Source: Paeniglutamicibacter gangotriensis Lz1y (GTDB lineage: Bacteria; Actinomycetota; Actinomycetes; Actinomycetales; Micrococcaceae). Taken from it: 64,000 nt of DNA. The stretch covers positions 248,001 through 312,000 of the forward strand of contig NZ_AOCK01000003.1 in assembly GCF_000348945.1 (NCBI RefSeq). The letters run 5' to 3'. A model generated the notes under the pieces. The model was not told the DNA's origin and searched no databases. It was given only the letters and a program-made list of their open reading frames with translations. How positions within the stretch are numbered: the stretch's first letter is position 1; each line of letters starts with the position of its first letter. The translations under genes were made by a program, and so were the position numbers. Below, piece by piece: positions 7,820 through 18,000 of this stretch.

Positions 7820-9487
7820 ATGACCAACACCACATCCGTGCGCACACCCAGCGCCATCGACGCCGTTGCCAACGATTTCTTTAGCAGCCTGCTCGAACTC
7901 GTCCCGGAATTCGCCACCGAGCTGGGGCTGCCCGGACAAGAGGCTTCCTACTCCGACTACTCGCCATCGGGTATCGCGGCACTGACCGCTGCCGCACGCC
8001 AGACCCTGGCCAAGCTCCAGGTCTTGGAACCTGTGGACGAAATCGATGCAACAACCCTCGATGCCATGAATGAGCGCCTCGGCCTGGAAATCGAAATCGC
8101 CGAAACCCGCCGCACCGAGCTGAACAACATCGCCTCCCCCGCCCAGGAACTGCGGGCCATCTTCGATTTGATGCCGCAGGAGACCGGCGCGGACTACGGG
8201 TTCATTGCCGAGCGCATGCACAACCTGCCCACCGCCATGGACGGCTACATCGCCTCGCTACGCGACTCCGCAGCCCGCGGCCTGGTCTCCGCAGCCCGGC
8301 AGGTCAAAATCGTGATTTCCCAGGGACGCGACTACGCCAAGGACGGCGGCTTCTTCGATGCCTTGGCTGCGGCCGGCACCGCAGTCGATGCGACGCTCGG
8401 TGAGCGCCTGAGCTCCGGTGCTCAGGCGGCGAACGCCGCGTACCTGCGTCTGGCCACGGTACTGGAGCAGGAATTACTGCCGCTGGCCCCCGAGAAGGAT
8501 GCGGTGGGCCGGGAATACTACGCGTTGATGTCACGCCGCTTCCTGGGTGCCGAGGTCGATCTGGAGGAAACCTACGCCTGGGGTGTGAACGAGCTGGCCA
8601 GCATCATCGTCGAACAGGAGCGCGTGGCGGACCAGATCAAGCCCGGAGCCACCATCGAGCAGGCCAAGGAGATCTTGAATCAGGACCCGGCACGGCAGCT
8701 GGCCGGGACCGAGGCACTAAAAACCTGGATGCAGGAGAAGTCCGACGCCGCGATCGTTGCCCTTGGTGGCAGCCACTTTGAGATCCCCGCACCCATGGAC
8801 CAGATCCAGTGCATGATCGCGCCCACCCAAGAGGGCGGCATCTATTACACCGGCCCCTCAGAGGACTTCAGCCGGCCGGGCCGCATGTGGTGGTCGGTAC
8901 CCGAGGGTGAGGACCAGTTCACCACCTGGGCCGAGCTCACCACGGTCTACCATGAGGGCGTCCCGGGCCACCACCTGCAGGTGGCCACCGCAGTTATGGC
9001 CAGCGACACCCTCAACAACTGGCGCCGCCACGCCTGCTGGGTTTCGGGGCACGGCGAGGGCTGGGCCCTGTACGCCGAGCGCCTGATGCACGATTTGGGC
9101 CACCTCGATGACCCGGGAGACCACCTGGGCATGCTCGACGCCCAACGGATGCGTGCCGCCCGCGTCGTCTTTGACATCGGTGTGCACCTAGAACTTGAGA
9201 TCCCCGAAGCCTGGGGCACGGGAACTTGGGACAGCGAATCGGGTTTCGCTTTCCTGCAGAAGAACCTGGACATCTCGGCCGGGCAGTTGGAATTCGAGTT
9301 CACCCGTTACCTCGGCTGGCCGGGCCAAGCACCGGCTTACAAGGTCGGCCAGCGCCTCTGGGAGCAGATCCGCGATGAGCGTGCTTCCCGGGCCGGGGCG
9401 GACTTTGATTTGAAGGCCTTCCATACCCAAGCCTTGGGGCTCGGGTCGGTGGGACTGGATACTCTGCGCCGGGCGCTGTTGGCCTAA
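7820..9487 (+). CDS. DUF885 family protein (putative zinc metallopeptidase)
   Basis: A 555-residue DUF885 protein. The signature motifs are HEGVPGHHLQ at residues ~378-387, resembling a gluzincin zinc site (HExxxGHH), and GEGWALYAERL ~35 residues later, supplying the likely third Glu ligand. There is no signal peptide or membrane segment, so it is cytoplasmic. Some family members are reported or predicted peptidases, but the substrate here is unknown. It stands alone between the carboxylase genes and a convergent LuxR gene. The first residues MTNTTSVRTPS are variable; the ATG lacks an obvious ribosome site, so its mRNA may be leaderless or near-leaderless. Confidence 0.85.
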   Translation: MTNTTSVRTPSAIDAVANDFFSSLLELVPEFATELGLPGQEASYSDYSPSGIAALTAAARQTLAKLQVLEPVDEIDATTLDAMNERLGLEIEIAETRRTELNNIASPAQELRAIFDLMPQETGADYGFIAERMHNLPTAMDGYIASLRDSAARGLVSAARQVKIVISQGRDYAKDGGFFDALAAAGTAVDATLGERLSSGAQAANAAYLRLATVLEQELLPLAPEKDAVGREYYALMSRRFLGAEVDLEETYAWGVNELASIIVEQERVADQIKPGATIEQAKEILNQDPARQLAGTEALKTWMQEKSDAAIVALGGSHFEIPAPMDQIQCMIAPTQEGGIYYTGPSEDFSRPGRMWWSVPEGEDQFTTWAELTTVYHEGVPGHHLQVATAVMASDTLNNWRRHACWVSGHGEGWALYAERLMHDLGHLDDPGDHLGMLDAQRMRAARVVFDIGVHLELEIPEAWGTGTWDSESGFAFLQKNLDISAGQLEFEFTRYLGWPGQAPAYKVGQRLWEQIRDERASRAGADFDLKAFHTQALGLGSVGLDTLRRALLA

Positions 9488-9985
9488 GTTCCGTCTCCCG
9501 CGCCCATGGATGAGTGCGCGGCGGGTTCCCGTCTGCAGTTTTGCGGCCGGGACCCGTGACGGATCATCCCCGTCCGGCACGCAGCCATCGAATTCAATTC
9601 CCGGGCTGAACAGGCATTTAGTCCACCACGCGCAAACCGCTTGACGTGGAGCATGGAATTACCCTGGAGCGAGGGTGAAGGCGAGGGTGAATCCGACTCT
9701 CATCACTGCTATTCCACCTCATTTCCTGCCATAGTGAGACTTGTTGCTGCGAATTACGCAGAGGTGACCACGGCCCGGGAAACCGGAAAACTCCACCTCG
9801 CGGATAAAAGCCTTAGTTGCTGGGAGAATTCGCAGCGCGGCATGGTGCATTGCTTGGGGGCTGCATCAGTGCCGGCAGGGGGATGGTTTTGAGTCTAGTG
9901 TTGGTACAGACCATCTCCCCAATTTCTAACTCATGGCTTGTGGGTCGTGCGCAGCCACACACCGCGCGTCAAAGACGCTGCGGGC
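9488..9985. other. Gene-free gap between convergent DUF885 and LuxR genes
   Basis: About 500 bases without a supported gene. A weak bulged hairpin (CGGGTTCCCG/CGGGACCCG) at 9522-9556 may terminate the DUF885 transcript. A 12-bp tandem duplication (GCGAGGGTGAAG/T) lies at 9669-9692. An open frame at 9653-9892 could encode ~79 residues, but it has no ribosome site and no recognisable pattern. Confidence 0.5.
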
Positions 9986-12637
9986 CTAGTCGAAGTTTTC
10001 CACTTCCGGGCTCGTCACGAGACCCTGTACTCGTGCAGCTTCCAACGCGGAAGCCCGGTCCGAGACACCAAGTTTGCGGTAGATGCTGCGCAGCTGGCTC
10101 TTGACGGTGTTGACGGAAACAAACTGGTGCCCGGCGATTTCGGCCGCACTTCCGGTCATGACCAATTCCTCCAAAACCGCCAGCTCCCTGGCGCTCAACT
10201 CCGCCCTGCCCAATCCACCGGGGATGTTTGAGACGGTGTTCGGATCGATCCTGAGTTCGATCCCCAGCGCGCGGCTTTCGGCAAGCACCCGTTCCAGGTC
10301 CGGGGCAGGAAGCAGGTTCAACGCCATGGCCAACCCGTATTCCTCGCTCAACGCCGCCACCGTACGAAACGCCCCGCCAATGACCGTGCGATTGTTTTGC
10401 TGCAGCGAAGCGCCGAGCACCAACACGGCCTGCGCGAAGCGTGTACGTGGCTGCACCGCCACCCCCAACGCCGTACAGAGTCGCAGGACCTCCTGAGGGT
10501 CTCCCTGGGCAAGCCGGACCCGCGCCTGCATCATCGTCTTGGAGGTCTCCGAGTTTGACTTGGCCGCGATCTTCAACGCGTTGATTGGGTCCCCCGCCGC
10601 AAGGTTCAACAAGCACGAAGCCGATACCAGCATGCTCTTGCCGACCCGCTGCGCCACCGGTTGTTCTCGTTCGCGCACTAGATATCCTTGCATGCGCACC
10701 AGCGACGTAGTTGTTTCCCCGTTGACGACCGCCAGAAGCGCCTCGGCCAAGCGTATGGCCGGCCAGAATTCGTTGTTGTGCTGGTCGATGCGCGCCAGCT
10801 CCACCCAGCGTGCCGCGTCGTCGAACCGCTGCTCCTCCATGGCGCAGACGAAGGAGGCCAACCTGAACGGGGTCGCGAAATACGGGTTGGTATCGGGATC
10901 GGCCCAATGCTCAGGAGCCGATTCGGACAGCAGCGCCGAACACCTGTGAATGTCCCCGCTCAGGGCATAGAGGTAGGCCTGCACCGTGGTCGCGTAGTGG
11001 TCGTTGTCGACACGGCGGTGCCGATGGTCCGACGAAACCCCCAGCTCGGCTGCGATGAACGCCTCGTCCCCGGCACCGCCGGCATGCAGACCCAGCGCCA
11101 ATTGGACCAGCATCGCCCCTTCGAAAGGCCCCAGGTCATCGCGTTGTTCCAGAGACATCTCCCGATGGAGGGTGATGCCGCTGCGCGCGGCCTTGACCGA
11201 CAGCTCACCGATGCCGCTGAGTCTGGCGGCAACGGATTCAATCACCATCATGACCAGCCGGTCGGCGGGCGCAGCCTTTCGTCCCACCGTCCGTGCCCCG
11301 GCCGAGGCCAGCGCCAACAATTCCAGGGTCTTGAGCTTGAAGTTCCCCGTGGAGCTGTAGGCGATCGCCAAGCAGATGGCAAGCATCGGGTAACGTGCCA
11401 GGACCGTCAGTGGCAGCTCGTCAAGCAGCAGCGAACCGCGGGTGCCCAGCTCCCCGTCGAGATATTCATCGGCGTGCATGCGCAAGACCTCGGATGCCAG
11501 TTGGTGGTCCGGCGCCGCCAACGCATGTCGCAGGGCGCGGAACGCCGAGCCCCGGGCCATCTCGTAGCGGGCACAAATACGGTGCAGCGATCCCATCCGG
11601 TCGGCATCCGAGGCGAGGTAGGTGTTGACAGCCACCCGCCGCAGGAGAGGGTGCAGGCAATATTCCTCATCGGGGTTCCGCGAGCAACGGTACAGCAGCC
11701 CGCGGGCCTCGAGATCCGCGAGCCACTTGTCGGGCTGTTGGGACGTCAGGTGCTTCACCAGCGCGTGGGGCACCGTCGTGGGCACGGCTAGTACCGCAAA
11801 AAAATCCCGCTCCCCCGGGCCGAAGTCCTCGTTCTCCAGCAACATCTTGACGTCGCGCTCCACGGCGGAGAGCACTTCGGCCAGATATTCCTTGGCCACG
11901 GGTGACAGCTCGGCGGACCTTGGATCCTGCAGCCCGGCCAAGGTCGGCGGCTTCCTGCGACGTCCCGCCGACCGTGCCGATACGGGCGTTTCCATCGTCT
12001 CGGCACGAAGCCTGGCCATGCGCAGCAATACCGGGGTGCCACATAGCTCCGTGGACAGCGGGACGGCGTAGTCCTCCAGTGCGGTCCCGCGGAAATATGC
12101 GGCGGCCTCGTCTGCGGTGAAGCCAAATTCGTGCGGCGCGATGACGTTGATGCCCAGCGGCAACAAAGTGCGCTGGCGTTCAAACTCCAAGTACTCGCGG
12201 GTCAGCATCACAACCCTGCGGTCGGGGTATTCACGTCCCATGTCCTGAAGATATTGGCTGAGCTGTGGTTCATGGGCTGCGCCAAGGCCTGCGAGCACCA
12301 CAAGATGGGAATCGGGCTCGGCTGCTTGTGCGAACTGGTGGGCGAGCAACTCCTCGAGGCGGGTCTCATCCGGAAGACATTCGATCCAGCTCCAGCTGTT
12401 GGCCGGCGCATCGCGCCGGGAGAGCCATCCACGCACGGCCACTCGTTTGCCGCTGCCGCGTTGCCCCCTGGCAATAACGACCGAGGAAGAGAGTGCGCGA
12501 TCGAACAACCCATCGAGGCGTGGTCGTGGAATCGATTCTTCGTTGCTCTCCCAGATCATCTGATCTTTAAACCTCGCTCCCCCGAATGGTCTTCTGCGGG
12601 AGCCGAGAACCAGTCGAAAGGCGCGTAGAAGTACCAT
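9986..12637 (-). CDS. Large ATP-binding LuxR-family (LAL/MalT-like) transcriptional regulator
   Basis: Up to 883 residues. An N-terminal P-loop reads GQRGSGKR (~58-65), next comes a NACHT/STAND-like ATPase region, then a long helical repeat region (~330-800). A C-terminal LuxR helix-turn-helix (~815-870) contains LSARELAVLEELV and VSVNTVKSQLRSIYRKLGVS. This is the LAL/MalT layout, in which ligand and ATP binding trigger multimerisation and transcription activation. The ATG at 12637 has no ribosome site; an in-frame ATG at 12559 (MIWESNEESIP) has GAGG 12 bases upstream and is a credible alternative. It is divergent from the dicarboxylate symporter gene, with a spaced inverted repeat between them, so that transporter is its most likely target. 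Confidence 0.88.
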   Translation of the reverse strand: MVLLRAFRLVLGSRRRPFGGARFKDQMIWESNEESIPRPRLDGLFDRALSSSVVIARGQRGSGKRVAVRGWLSRRDAPANSWSWIECLPDETRLEELLAHQFAQAAEPDSHLVVLAGLGAAHEPQLSQYLQDMGREYPDRRVVMLTREYLEFERQRTLLPLGINVIAPHEFGFTADEAAAYFRGTALEDYAVPLSTELCGTPVLLRMARLRAETMETPVSARSAGRRRKPPTLAGLQDPRSAELSPVAKEYLAEVLSAVERDVKMLLENEDFGPGERDFFAVLAVPTTVPHALVKHLTSQQPDKWLADLEARGLLYRCSRNPDEEYCLHPLLRRVAVNTYLASDADRMGSLHRICARYEMARGSAFRALRHALAAPDHQLASEVLRMHADEYLDGELGTRGSLLLDELPLTVLARYPMLAICLAIAYSSTGNFKLKTLELLALASAGARTVGRKAAPADRLVMMVIESVAARLSGIGELSVKAARSGITLHREMSLEQRDDLGPFEGAMLVQLALGLHAGGAGDEAFIAAELGVSSDHRHRRVDNDHYATTVQAYLYALSGDIHRCSALLSESAPEHWADPDTNPYFATPFRLASFVCAMEEQRFDDAARWVELARIDQHNNEFWPAIRLAEALLAVVNGETTTSLVRMQGYLVREREQPVAQRVGKSMLVSASCLLNLAAGDPINALKIAAKSNSETSKTMMQARVRLAQGDPQEVLRLCTALGVAVQPRTRFAQAVLVLGASLQQNNRTVIGGAFRTVAALSEEYGLAMALNLLPAPDLERVLAESRALGIELRIDPNTVSNIPGGLGRAELSARELAVLEELVMTGSAAEIAGHQFVSVNTVKSQLRSIYRKLGVSDRASALEAARVQGLVTSPEVENFD

Positions 12638-12671
12638 AATTGCCGATTGCTTGAAAGCTCAGCTTAACATC

Positions 12672-12772
12672 GGGGACCCACGATATGTAATGGAACACAA
12701 ATACGCCGCAATAACCGGGTATGGGGGTCCCCTGCGTAACAATGCTCAATACTGGCTGTCATTTGCTATGGT
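12672..12772 (+). promoter_or_regulatory. Divergent luxR/symporter control region: spaced inverted repeat and extended -10 promoter
   Basis: GGGGACCC (12672-12679) and its exact complement GGGTCCCC (12725-12732) are separated by 45 bp, about four to five helical turns. To the right, TGCTATGGT (-10 TATGGT at 12767-12772) resembles an extended -10 element without a good -35, as expected at an activator-dependent promoter. The GTG of the symporter gene follows ~20 bases later. Confidence 0.4.
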
Positions 12773-12792
12773 TCACCGCCTAGCTTCTTAGC

Positions 12793-14181
12793 GTGACTAC
12801 TTCAAAGACGACGCCCCAGCGGCGCATCCCCGCTTGGGCCACAGCATTTGGCCCGCAAATCATCATCGCCCTGATCCTGGGCCTCGGACTGGGCCTACTG
12901 GCGAAATACACCGGCCACACCAAGGACACCCCGACCGGGCTGGGCACCACACTGGCCACACTGGGCTCCAGCTACATCTCCCTGCTCAAGGCCGCGGTCA
13001 TCCCGCTGATCTTCTTCGCGGTCGTCGCCTCAATCGCCAACCTGGCCAAGGTCACCAACGCGGCACGCCTGGCCTGGCAGACCATCTTGTGGTTTGCCAT
13101 CACCTCCGCCATCTCCGTGGTCATCGGCATGGCACTGGGCACCGTACTGCGCCCCGGTGCCGGGACCGGCCAAACCGCACCGCCCGAATATGACGGGCGC
13201 ACCGGTGACTGGTGGTCGTTCCTCACCGGACTGATCCCCTCCAACTTCCTGGGCCTGGACGCCACGACCAAGGTCGCCGAGGGCGGGGACGTAAGCACCG
13301 CACTGAGCTTCAACGTGCTCCAAGTGCTGGTCATCGCCATCACCGTGGGCATCGCAGCACTTAAGGTCGGTGCCGCAGCCCGCCCGTTCCTGGACTTCTC
13401 CGCCGCCACACTCTCCGTCATCCAGAAGATCCTCTGGTGGATCATCCGGTTGGCCCCCATCGGCACCGTGGGACTGATCGGCAACGCGGTGGCCACCTAT
13501 GGCTGGGACACCATCGGCGCGCTGGGCAAGTTCACCTTGGCCATCTACATCGGTCTGGCCTTGGTGCTCTTTGGCCTCTACCCGATCCTGGTCCGCTCAC
13601 ATGGGCTGAGCATCAAGCAGTACTTCTCCGGGGTCTGGCCCGCCGTGCAGCTGGCCTTCGTCTCCCGCTCCTCCATCGGCACCCTGCCGCTGACCCAGCG
13701 AGTGACCGAACGCAACCTGGGTGTGCCCTCGGCCTACGCATCGTTCGCCGTGCCGCTGGGCGCCACAACCAAGATGGACGGTTGCGCCGCGATCTACCCG
13801 GCGATCTCCGCGATCTTCGTCGCCCAGTTCTTCGGCATCGATTTGACGCTGACCGACTACCTGCTGATCGCTATGGTCTCGGTCTTGGGCTCTGCAGCCA
13901 CGGCCGGTACCACCGGTGCCGTGGTCATGTTGACCCTGACCTTGTCCACCGTGGGACTGCCGCTTGCCGGCGTCGGCCTGATCCTGGCCGTTGACCCGAT
14001 CCTGGACATGGGTCGCACCGCGGTGAACGTCGCCGGTCAGGCATTGGTTCCGACCATCGTCGCCAAGCGCGAAGGCATCTTGGACGCGGAGCTGTACAAC
14101 GCCTCGCGTCTCGGGGACCCGTTCAACGACGAGTTCAAGGCCGACGCCGAGGTGCGCCAGGACGCGCCCGCGTCGGTCTAA
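12793..14181 (+). CDS. Dicarboxylate/amino acid:cation symporter (DAACS family, DctA/GltP-like)
   Basis: A 462-residue multi-spanning membrane protein of the sodium/proton-coupled dicarboxylate/glutamate symporter family. Family motifs include the hairpin region around SRSSIGTLPLT (serine-rich re-entrant loop 1), GATTKMDGCAAIYPAISAIFVAQ (canonical GATxNMDG, with Lys replacing Asn) and the second re-entrant loop AGTTGAVVML. DPILDMGRTAVNVAGQ contains the conserved Asp/Arg/Asn used in substrate and sodium binding. Likely substrates are C4-dicarboxylates or acidic amino acids. It starts at GTG 12793 with no ribosome site. The divergent LuxR gene probably controls it. A strong terminator follows. 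Confidence 0.92.
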   Translation: MTTSKTTPQRRIPAWATAFGPQIIIALILGLGLGLLAKYTGHTKDTPTGLGTTLATLGSSYISLLKAAVIPLIFFAVVASIANLAKVTNAARLAWQTILWFAITSAISVVIGMALGTVLRPGAGTGQTAPPEYDGRTGDWWSFLTGLIPSNFLGLDATTKVAEGGDVSTALSFNVLQVLVIAITVGIAALKVGAAARPFLDFSAATLSVIQKILWWIIRLAPIGTVGLIGNAVATYGWDTIGALGKFTLAIYIGLALVLFGLYPILVRSHGLSIKQYFSGVWPAVQLAFVSRSSIGTLPLTQRVTERNLGVPSAYASFAVPLGATTKMDGCAAIYPAISAIFVAQFFGIDLTLTDYLLIAMVSVLGSAATAGTTGAVVMLTLTLSTVGLPLAGVGLILAVDPILDMGRTAVNVAGQALVPTIVAKREGILDAELYNASRLGDPFNDEFKADAEVRQDAPASV

Positions 14182-14234
14182 GCCCTCCAGAACCCAGGGA
14201 GCACAAGACCCAGAGAGTAGTCACCACCTTATTC

Positions 14235-14297
14235 AGGGCGGGCCCTCCGGCTCGACGGATGCATCAGCATTCGCCGGGCCGGGCGGTCCGCCCTTTT
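14235..14297 (+). terminator. Terminator after the symporter gene
   Basis: Outer arms AGGGCGG (14235-14241) and CCGCCCT (14288-14294), enclosing further GC pairs, are followed by a short T-run (CCCTTTT). It lies ~55 nt past the symporter stop. Confidence 0.55.
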
Positions 14298-14351
14298 GGG
14301 TGTGCCAAGGCGGCAGGGTGCGGCAGCGGTTACAGGAAAATCATCGTCAAA

Positions 14352-14381
14352 TTGCACGGCATGCAACTTTGCACGTAGTGT
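14352..14381 (+). promoter_or_regulatory. tetR-MMPL promoter overlapped by three TGCAA half-sites
   Basis: TTGCAC at 14352-14357 can serve as a -35, with an 18-bp spacer before TAGTGT (14376-14381) as the -10. This puts the transcription start at or next to the GTG at 14388 (leaderless). Three TTGCA/TGCAA half-sites (14352-14356, 14362-14366, 14369-14373) form two overlapping inverted repeats inside the promoter. That is a typical place for autorepression by the TetR protein encoded immediately downstream. Confidence 0.55.
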
Positions 14382-14387
14382 AGAAAC

Positions 14388-15047
14388 GTGGATCTTCCTT
14401 CTTCTCCCCCCGTGTCCCGGCGCGAACTAAACAAGGCCGCCACCCGCCAGGCCATCGTCCGTTCCGTCTTCGAGCAATTGCAGTCCGTCGGCTACGAAGG
14501 GCTGACCGCCGAATCCGTTGCGGATGCCGCCGGGGTCTCCCGCCGCACCTTCTTCAACTATTTCCCCTCCATCGAGGCCGCGTTAAACGAGCCGACCAAG
14601 CTTTTGCTAGAGAATGCGGTGGCGGTGCTCGACGAGGTGGACCCGGGCATCGACCTGCTCTCCGCCGCCGTCACCACCGTGGAATCCCTAGTCGACCCGG
14701 CCCTGCTCGAGCCCATCGCAAATCTGTACCTGCTGGCCTCCGAACACCCCCAGATGGCCAGGATGCAGCTGGAGGCGTGGAACGACTGCGCCGAGGCGCT
14801 CACCGAGATCATCACCGCCCGGGCACCGAACGGCACCGAGCTGGCGGCCCGGGTCTTCGCCCAATGCATCATCGGTGCCGGCAAGGCAGCCTTCGGCCAG
14901 TGGTCCCGCCAACTCACCGAGGCCCGGGACCCCGCCGACCCGCGCCGCACCCAGATGCTCCGCGCCACTCTGGCCGAGGCCATCGCCCAATTGCGCGACG
15001 GCTTCCCCTCCCTGCAACAACGTGCACAGCACACCCGAAAGGCCTGA
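14388..15047 (+). CDS. TetR-family transcriptional regulator (AcrR-like)
   Basis: A 219-residue TetR protein. The N-terminal helix-turn-helix is visible: TRQAIVRSVFEQLQSVGYEG, then LTAESVADAAGVSRRTFFNYFPS, with the classic turn and the F-N-Y-F recognition region. The C-terminal ligand domain is variable. It starts at GTG, apparently leaderless. The stop is seven bases before the MMPL exporter ATG, so it very likely represses its own operon and responds to an exported substrate. Three half-sites overlap its promoter. Confidence 0.92.
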   Translation: MDLPSSPPVSRRELNKAATRQAIVRSVFEQLQSVGYEGLTAESVADAAGVSRRTFFNYFPSIEAALNEPTKLLLENAVAVLDEVDPGIDLLSAAVTTVESLVDPALLEPIANLYLLASEHPQMARMQLEAWNDCAEALTEIITARAPNGTELAARVFAQCIIGAGKAAFGQWSRQLTEARDPADPRRTQMLRATLAEAIAQLRDGFPSLQQRAQHTRKA

Positions 15048-15054
15048 GAACACC

Positions 15055-18000
15055 ATGGCTTCCTTCCTGTACCGCCTCGGTGCCTGGGCCTATGCCCGGC
15101 GTTGGGCCGTCGTGTCACTCTGGGCCGTCCTGTTGCTGATCATCGGCCTGTGCGCCGGGGCATTCATGGGCAAATTGACCAACAGCTTCTCCATCCCCGG
15201 CACCGAAACCCAGCGCACCTTGGACCGGATGAAGGTGGAAATGCCGGATCTGGCCGGCGGCACCGGGTCCATCGTCTTCCGCACCCAGGACGGCTCCGCA
15301 CTGTCCCCCGCCCAGGATCAGTCGATCGAAGCCGCGCTGCAGGATTTGGCCGGACAGTCGGAGATCACCGACGTGGCCCAGCCGCTGGAACTGCAACAGC
15401 AGCTCGACGATGCCACTCCCGAGCTGGCCAAGGGACAGGCGAAGCTCGACGATGCCGCCGAGCAACTGGCCGACGGTAAAAAGCAGTTGGAAGAGGGCCA
15501 GAAGGCCTTGCAGGACGCCCAGGCGGAGCTCGATTCCGGGCGCGTGCAGCTGGGGGACGCCAAGACGCAGCTTGCCGAGGGCAAAGCGCAATTAGCCGAC
15601 GGACAGGCACAACTCGATGCCGCGGCGGCCAAACTTGCCACCGGTGAGGCGGCACTGAAAAGCGGGCAGGCACAACTAAATGCCGGGCAAAAGAAGTGGG
15701 ACGCGGGCAACCGCGAGTACCAATCCGGTGCCAAGCAGGTTTCCGAGGGCCGCAAGGAGCTGGCCGCCGGGCAGGCGAAGCTTGATGCAGCAGCCAAGGA
15801 ACTGGCAGCTGGCCAAAAGCAGTACGACGCCGGAATGAAGAAACTGCTGCAGGGAAAGTCCCGCACCACCCTCGAAGGTGAGCTGGCCGCCGGCAAGGCG
15901 CAGGCCACGCAGGCGTTGGCCGCCGCCAAGGCCGGGCTGGCGAAGCTGAACCCGGGGATCGCTGCCGCCGAAAAGGGACTGGCCCAGGCCCAGGGTGCGT
16001 TGGAGCCGCTCAAGCAAATTCCCGAGAAGGAGCGAACCGCCGAACAACACGGTGCCATCGCCGAGCTCGAAGCAACGATTGCTGCTTTGAAGTCCACGCT
16101 CAACGGGGTGCCGGGCGATGCCACGGCGCCGGGCCTGTACACCCAGCGCGAGGCGGCGCTGGATGGCCAGGCCCAGGCCGAAGCCGGGCTGAAACAAATC
16201 GCCGAGGGCACCGCCGCCTTCGCATCACTCGATGCTGCCCAGGCGAAGCTGGATGCCGGGGCCAAGGATCTGGCCTCCGGGACCAAGACCCTGAAGACCA
16301 AGACCGCCGAGTTGGAGGCCGGAGCGGCCAAGCTCCCCGCCGCCAAGAAAAAGCTTGACGCGGGGGCAGGTGAGCTGGCCACCAACCGCGCCAAGCTGAA
16401 GGCAGCAGCGGCCAAGGTCTCCTCCGGGCGCTCCCAGCTGAATGCCGGGGCGGCCGAGCTCGACGCGAACGCCGCGAAGTTGGCCGATGGTCAGCAGCAG
16501 ATCGAAGAGAACCAGGCCACACTGCTCACCGGGCAACAGGTAGTCGATGAGAAGTCAGCGCAGCTGCCCCAGGCCGAGGCGAAGCTGGAGACCGGCGCCA
16601 AGGAGTTGGCCACCGGGCGAGCCGAGCTGGCCTTCGCCAAGCGCCAGGCAGGAGCCTCTGCGGGCATGCGCTTTGTCTCCGAGGATGGTTCCACCGCAGT
16701 GGCCCACGTGACCTTCGTCGGGCAGACCGACGCGCTGACCACCGAGCAGCGCGCCGACATCCAGTCGATCGCCGCAGGACCCGAGGCAGCAGGCGTCGAG
16801 GTGCTCTTCTCCAAGGAGATCCTGCAGGACCTTTCCTCCATCTTCGGGGCAGCGGAAATCATCGGGCTGGCCGTGGCCGCGGCGGTGCTGCTGATCATGC
16901 TCGGCACTCTGGTGGCCGCCGGGCTGCCGCTGCTCATGGCCGTGCTCGGGGTGGGAGCAGGCGTCGGCGGGACCCTGGCGCTGTCCTCGGTCATCGAGAT
17001 GGCCTCCATTACCCCGGCGCTGGCGCTGATGCTGGGACTGGCGGTGGGCATCGACTATTCGCTGTTCATCGTGCACCGGCACCGCCGCCAATTACTCGAT
17101 GGGGTGCCGCTGGGCGAATCCATTGCCCGGGCCACGGGCACCAGCGGCAACGCGGTGGTCTTCGCCGGGCTGACGGTGGTCATCGCGCTCTCCGCGCTGG
17201 CCGTGCCGGGCCTGCCGTTCCTCTCCGTGCTGGGCTTCTCCGCGGCATTCACCGTGATGATGGCGGTGCTGATCGCGATCACCCTGACCCCGGCCCTGTT
17301 GGGGGTCATCGGGCACCGGCTGGTGTCCAAGCGGGCCTGGGCACGCCGTGACGCCGCGGCCTCGACCCCGGACGCCGAGAATCTCGCCCCGTCCAACGAC
17401 GCGGGAAACCGCGGTTGGGGTGCCGTGGTCACGCGCCGCCCGTGGATCGCTGTCATCGCCTCCATCGCCATGCTCGCGGTGGTGGCACTGCCCGCCACGC
17501 AGCTGCGCACCGCCCTTCCCGACGGCAGCGCCGAACCCGTGGATTCGGGCGCCTACCAGGCCTACGAGCAGATGAGCGACGCGTTTGGTGCCGGGTACAA
17601 CGGCCCGCTGCTGGTGCTGGCTGATTTGCCCGGCGGACTGGATGCCCGGGGCGCCGATGCGGCAAACCTGGACGTGGCAGATGAGCTGCGAGCCATCCCC
17701 GGAGTAGTCGCCGCAATCCCGGTGCAGGTCAACGAGGAACGCAATCTCGGGGCCATCCAGGTGCTGCCGGACGAGGGTCCGGCCAGCGCCGAGACCGAGG
17801 CGCTGGTGCATGCACTGCGCGACGCCGCCCCTCAGATTCAGGCCGCCACCGGCTCGCACATCGCGGTCACCGGGCAGGTTGCCGCGCAGGTGGATGTCTC
17901 GGAGAAGCTCGCCGAGGCGTTGCCGCCGTACATCGGCATCGTGGTGGGATTGTCATTGATTCTGCTGCTGCTGGTGTTCCGCTCGGTCGTCGTGCCGCTG

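Noticed and set aside
9653-9892. Open frame of ~79 residues in the DUF885-LuxR gap
   Set aside because: No ribosome site, no promoter, low-complexity start (EGEGEGES) and no recognisable pattern.
14875-15054. Upstream extension of the MMPL protein inside tetR
   Set aside because: It lies in a different frame of the tetR gene; the ATG at 15055 follows the tetR stop and begins a typical MMPL N-terminus.
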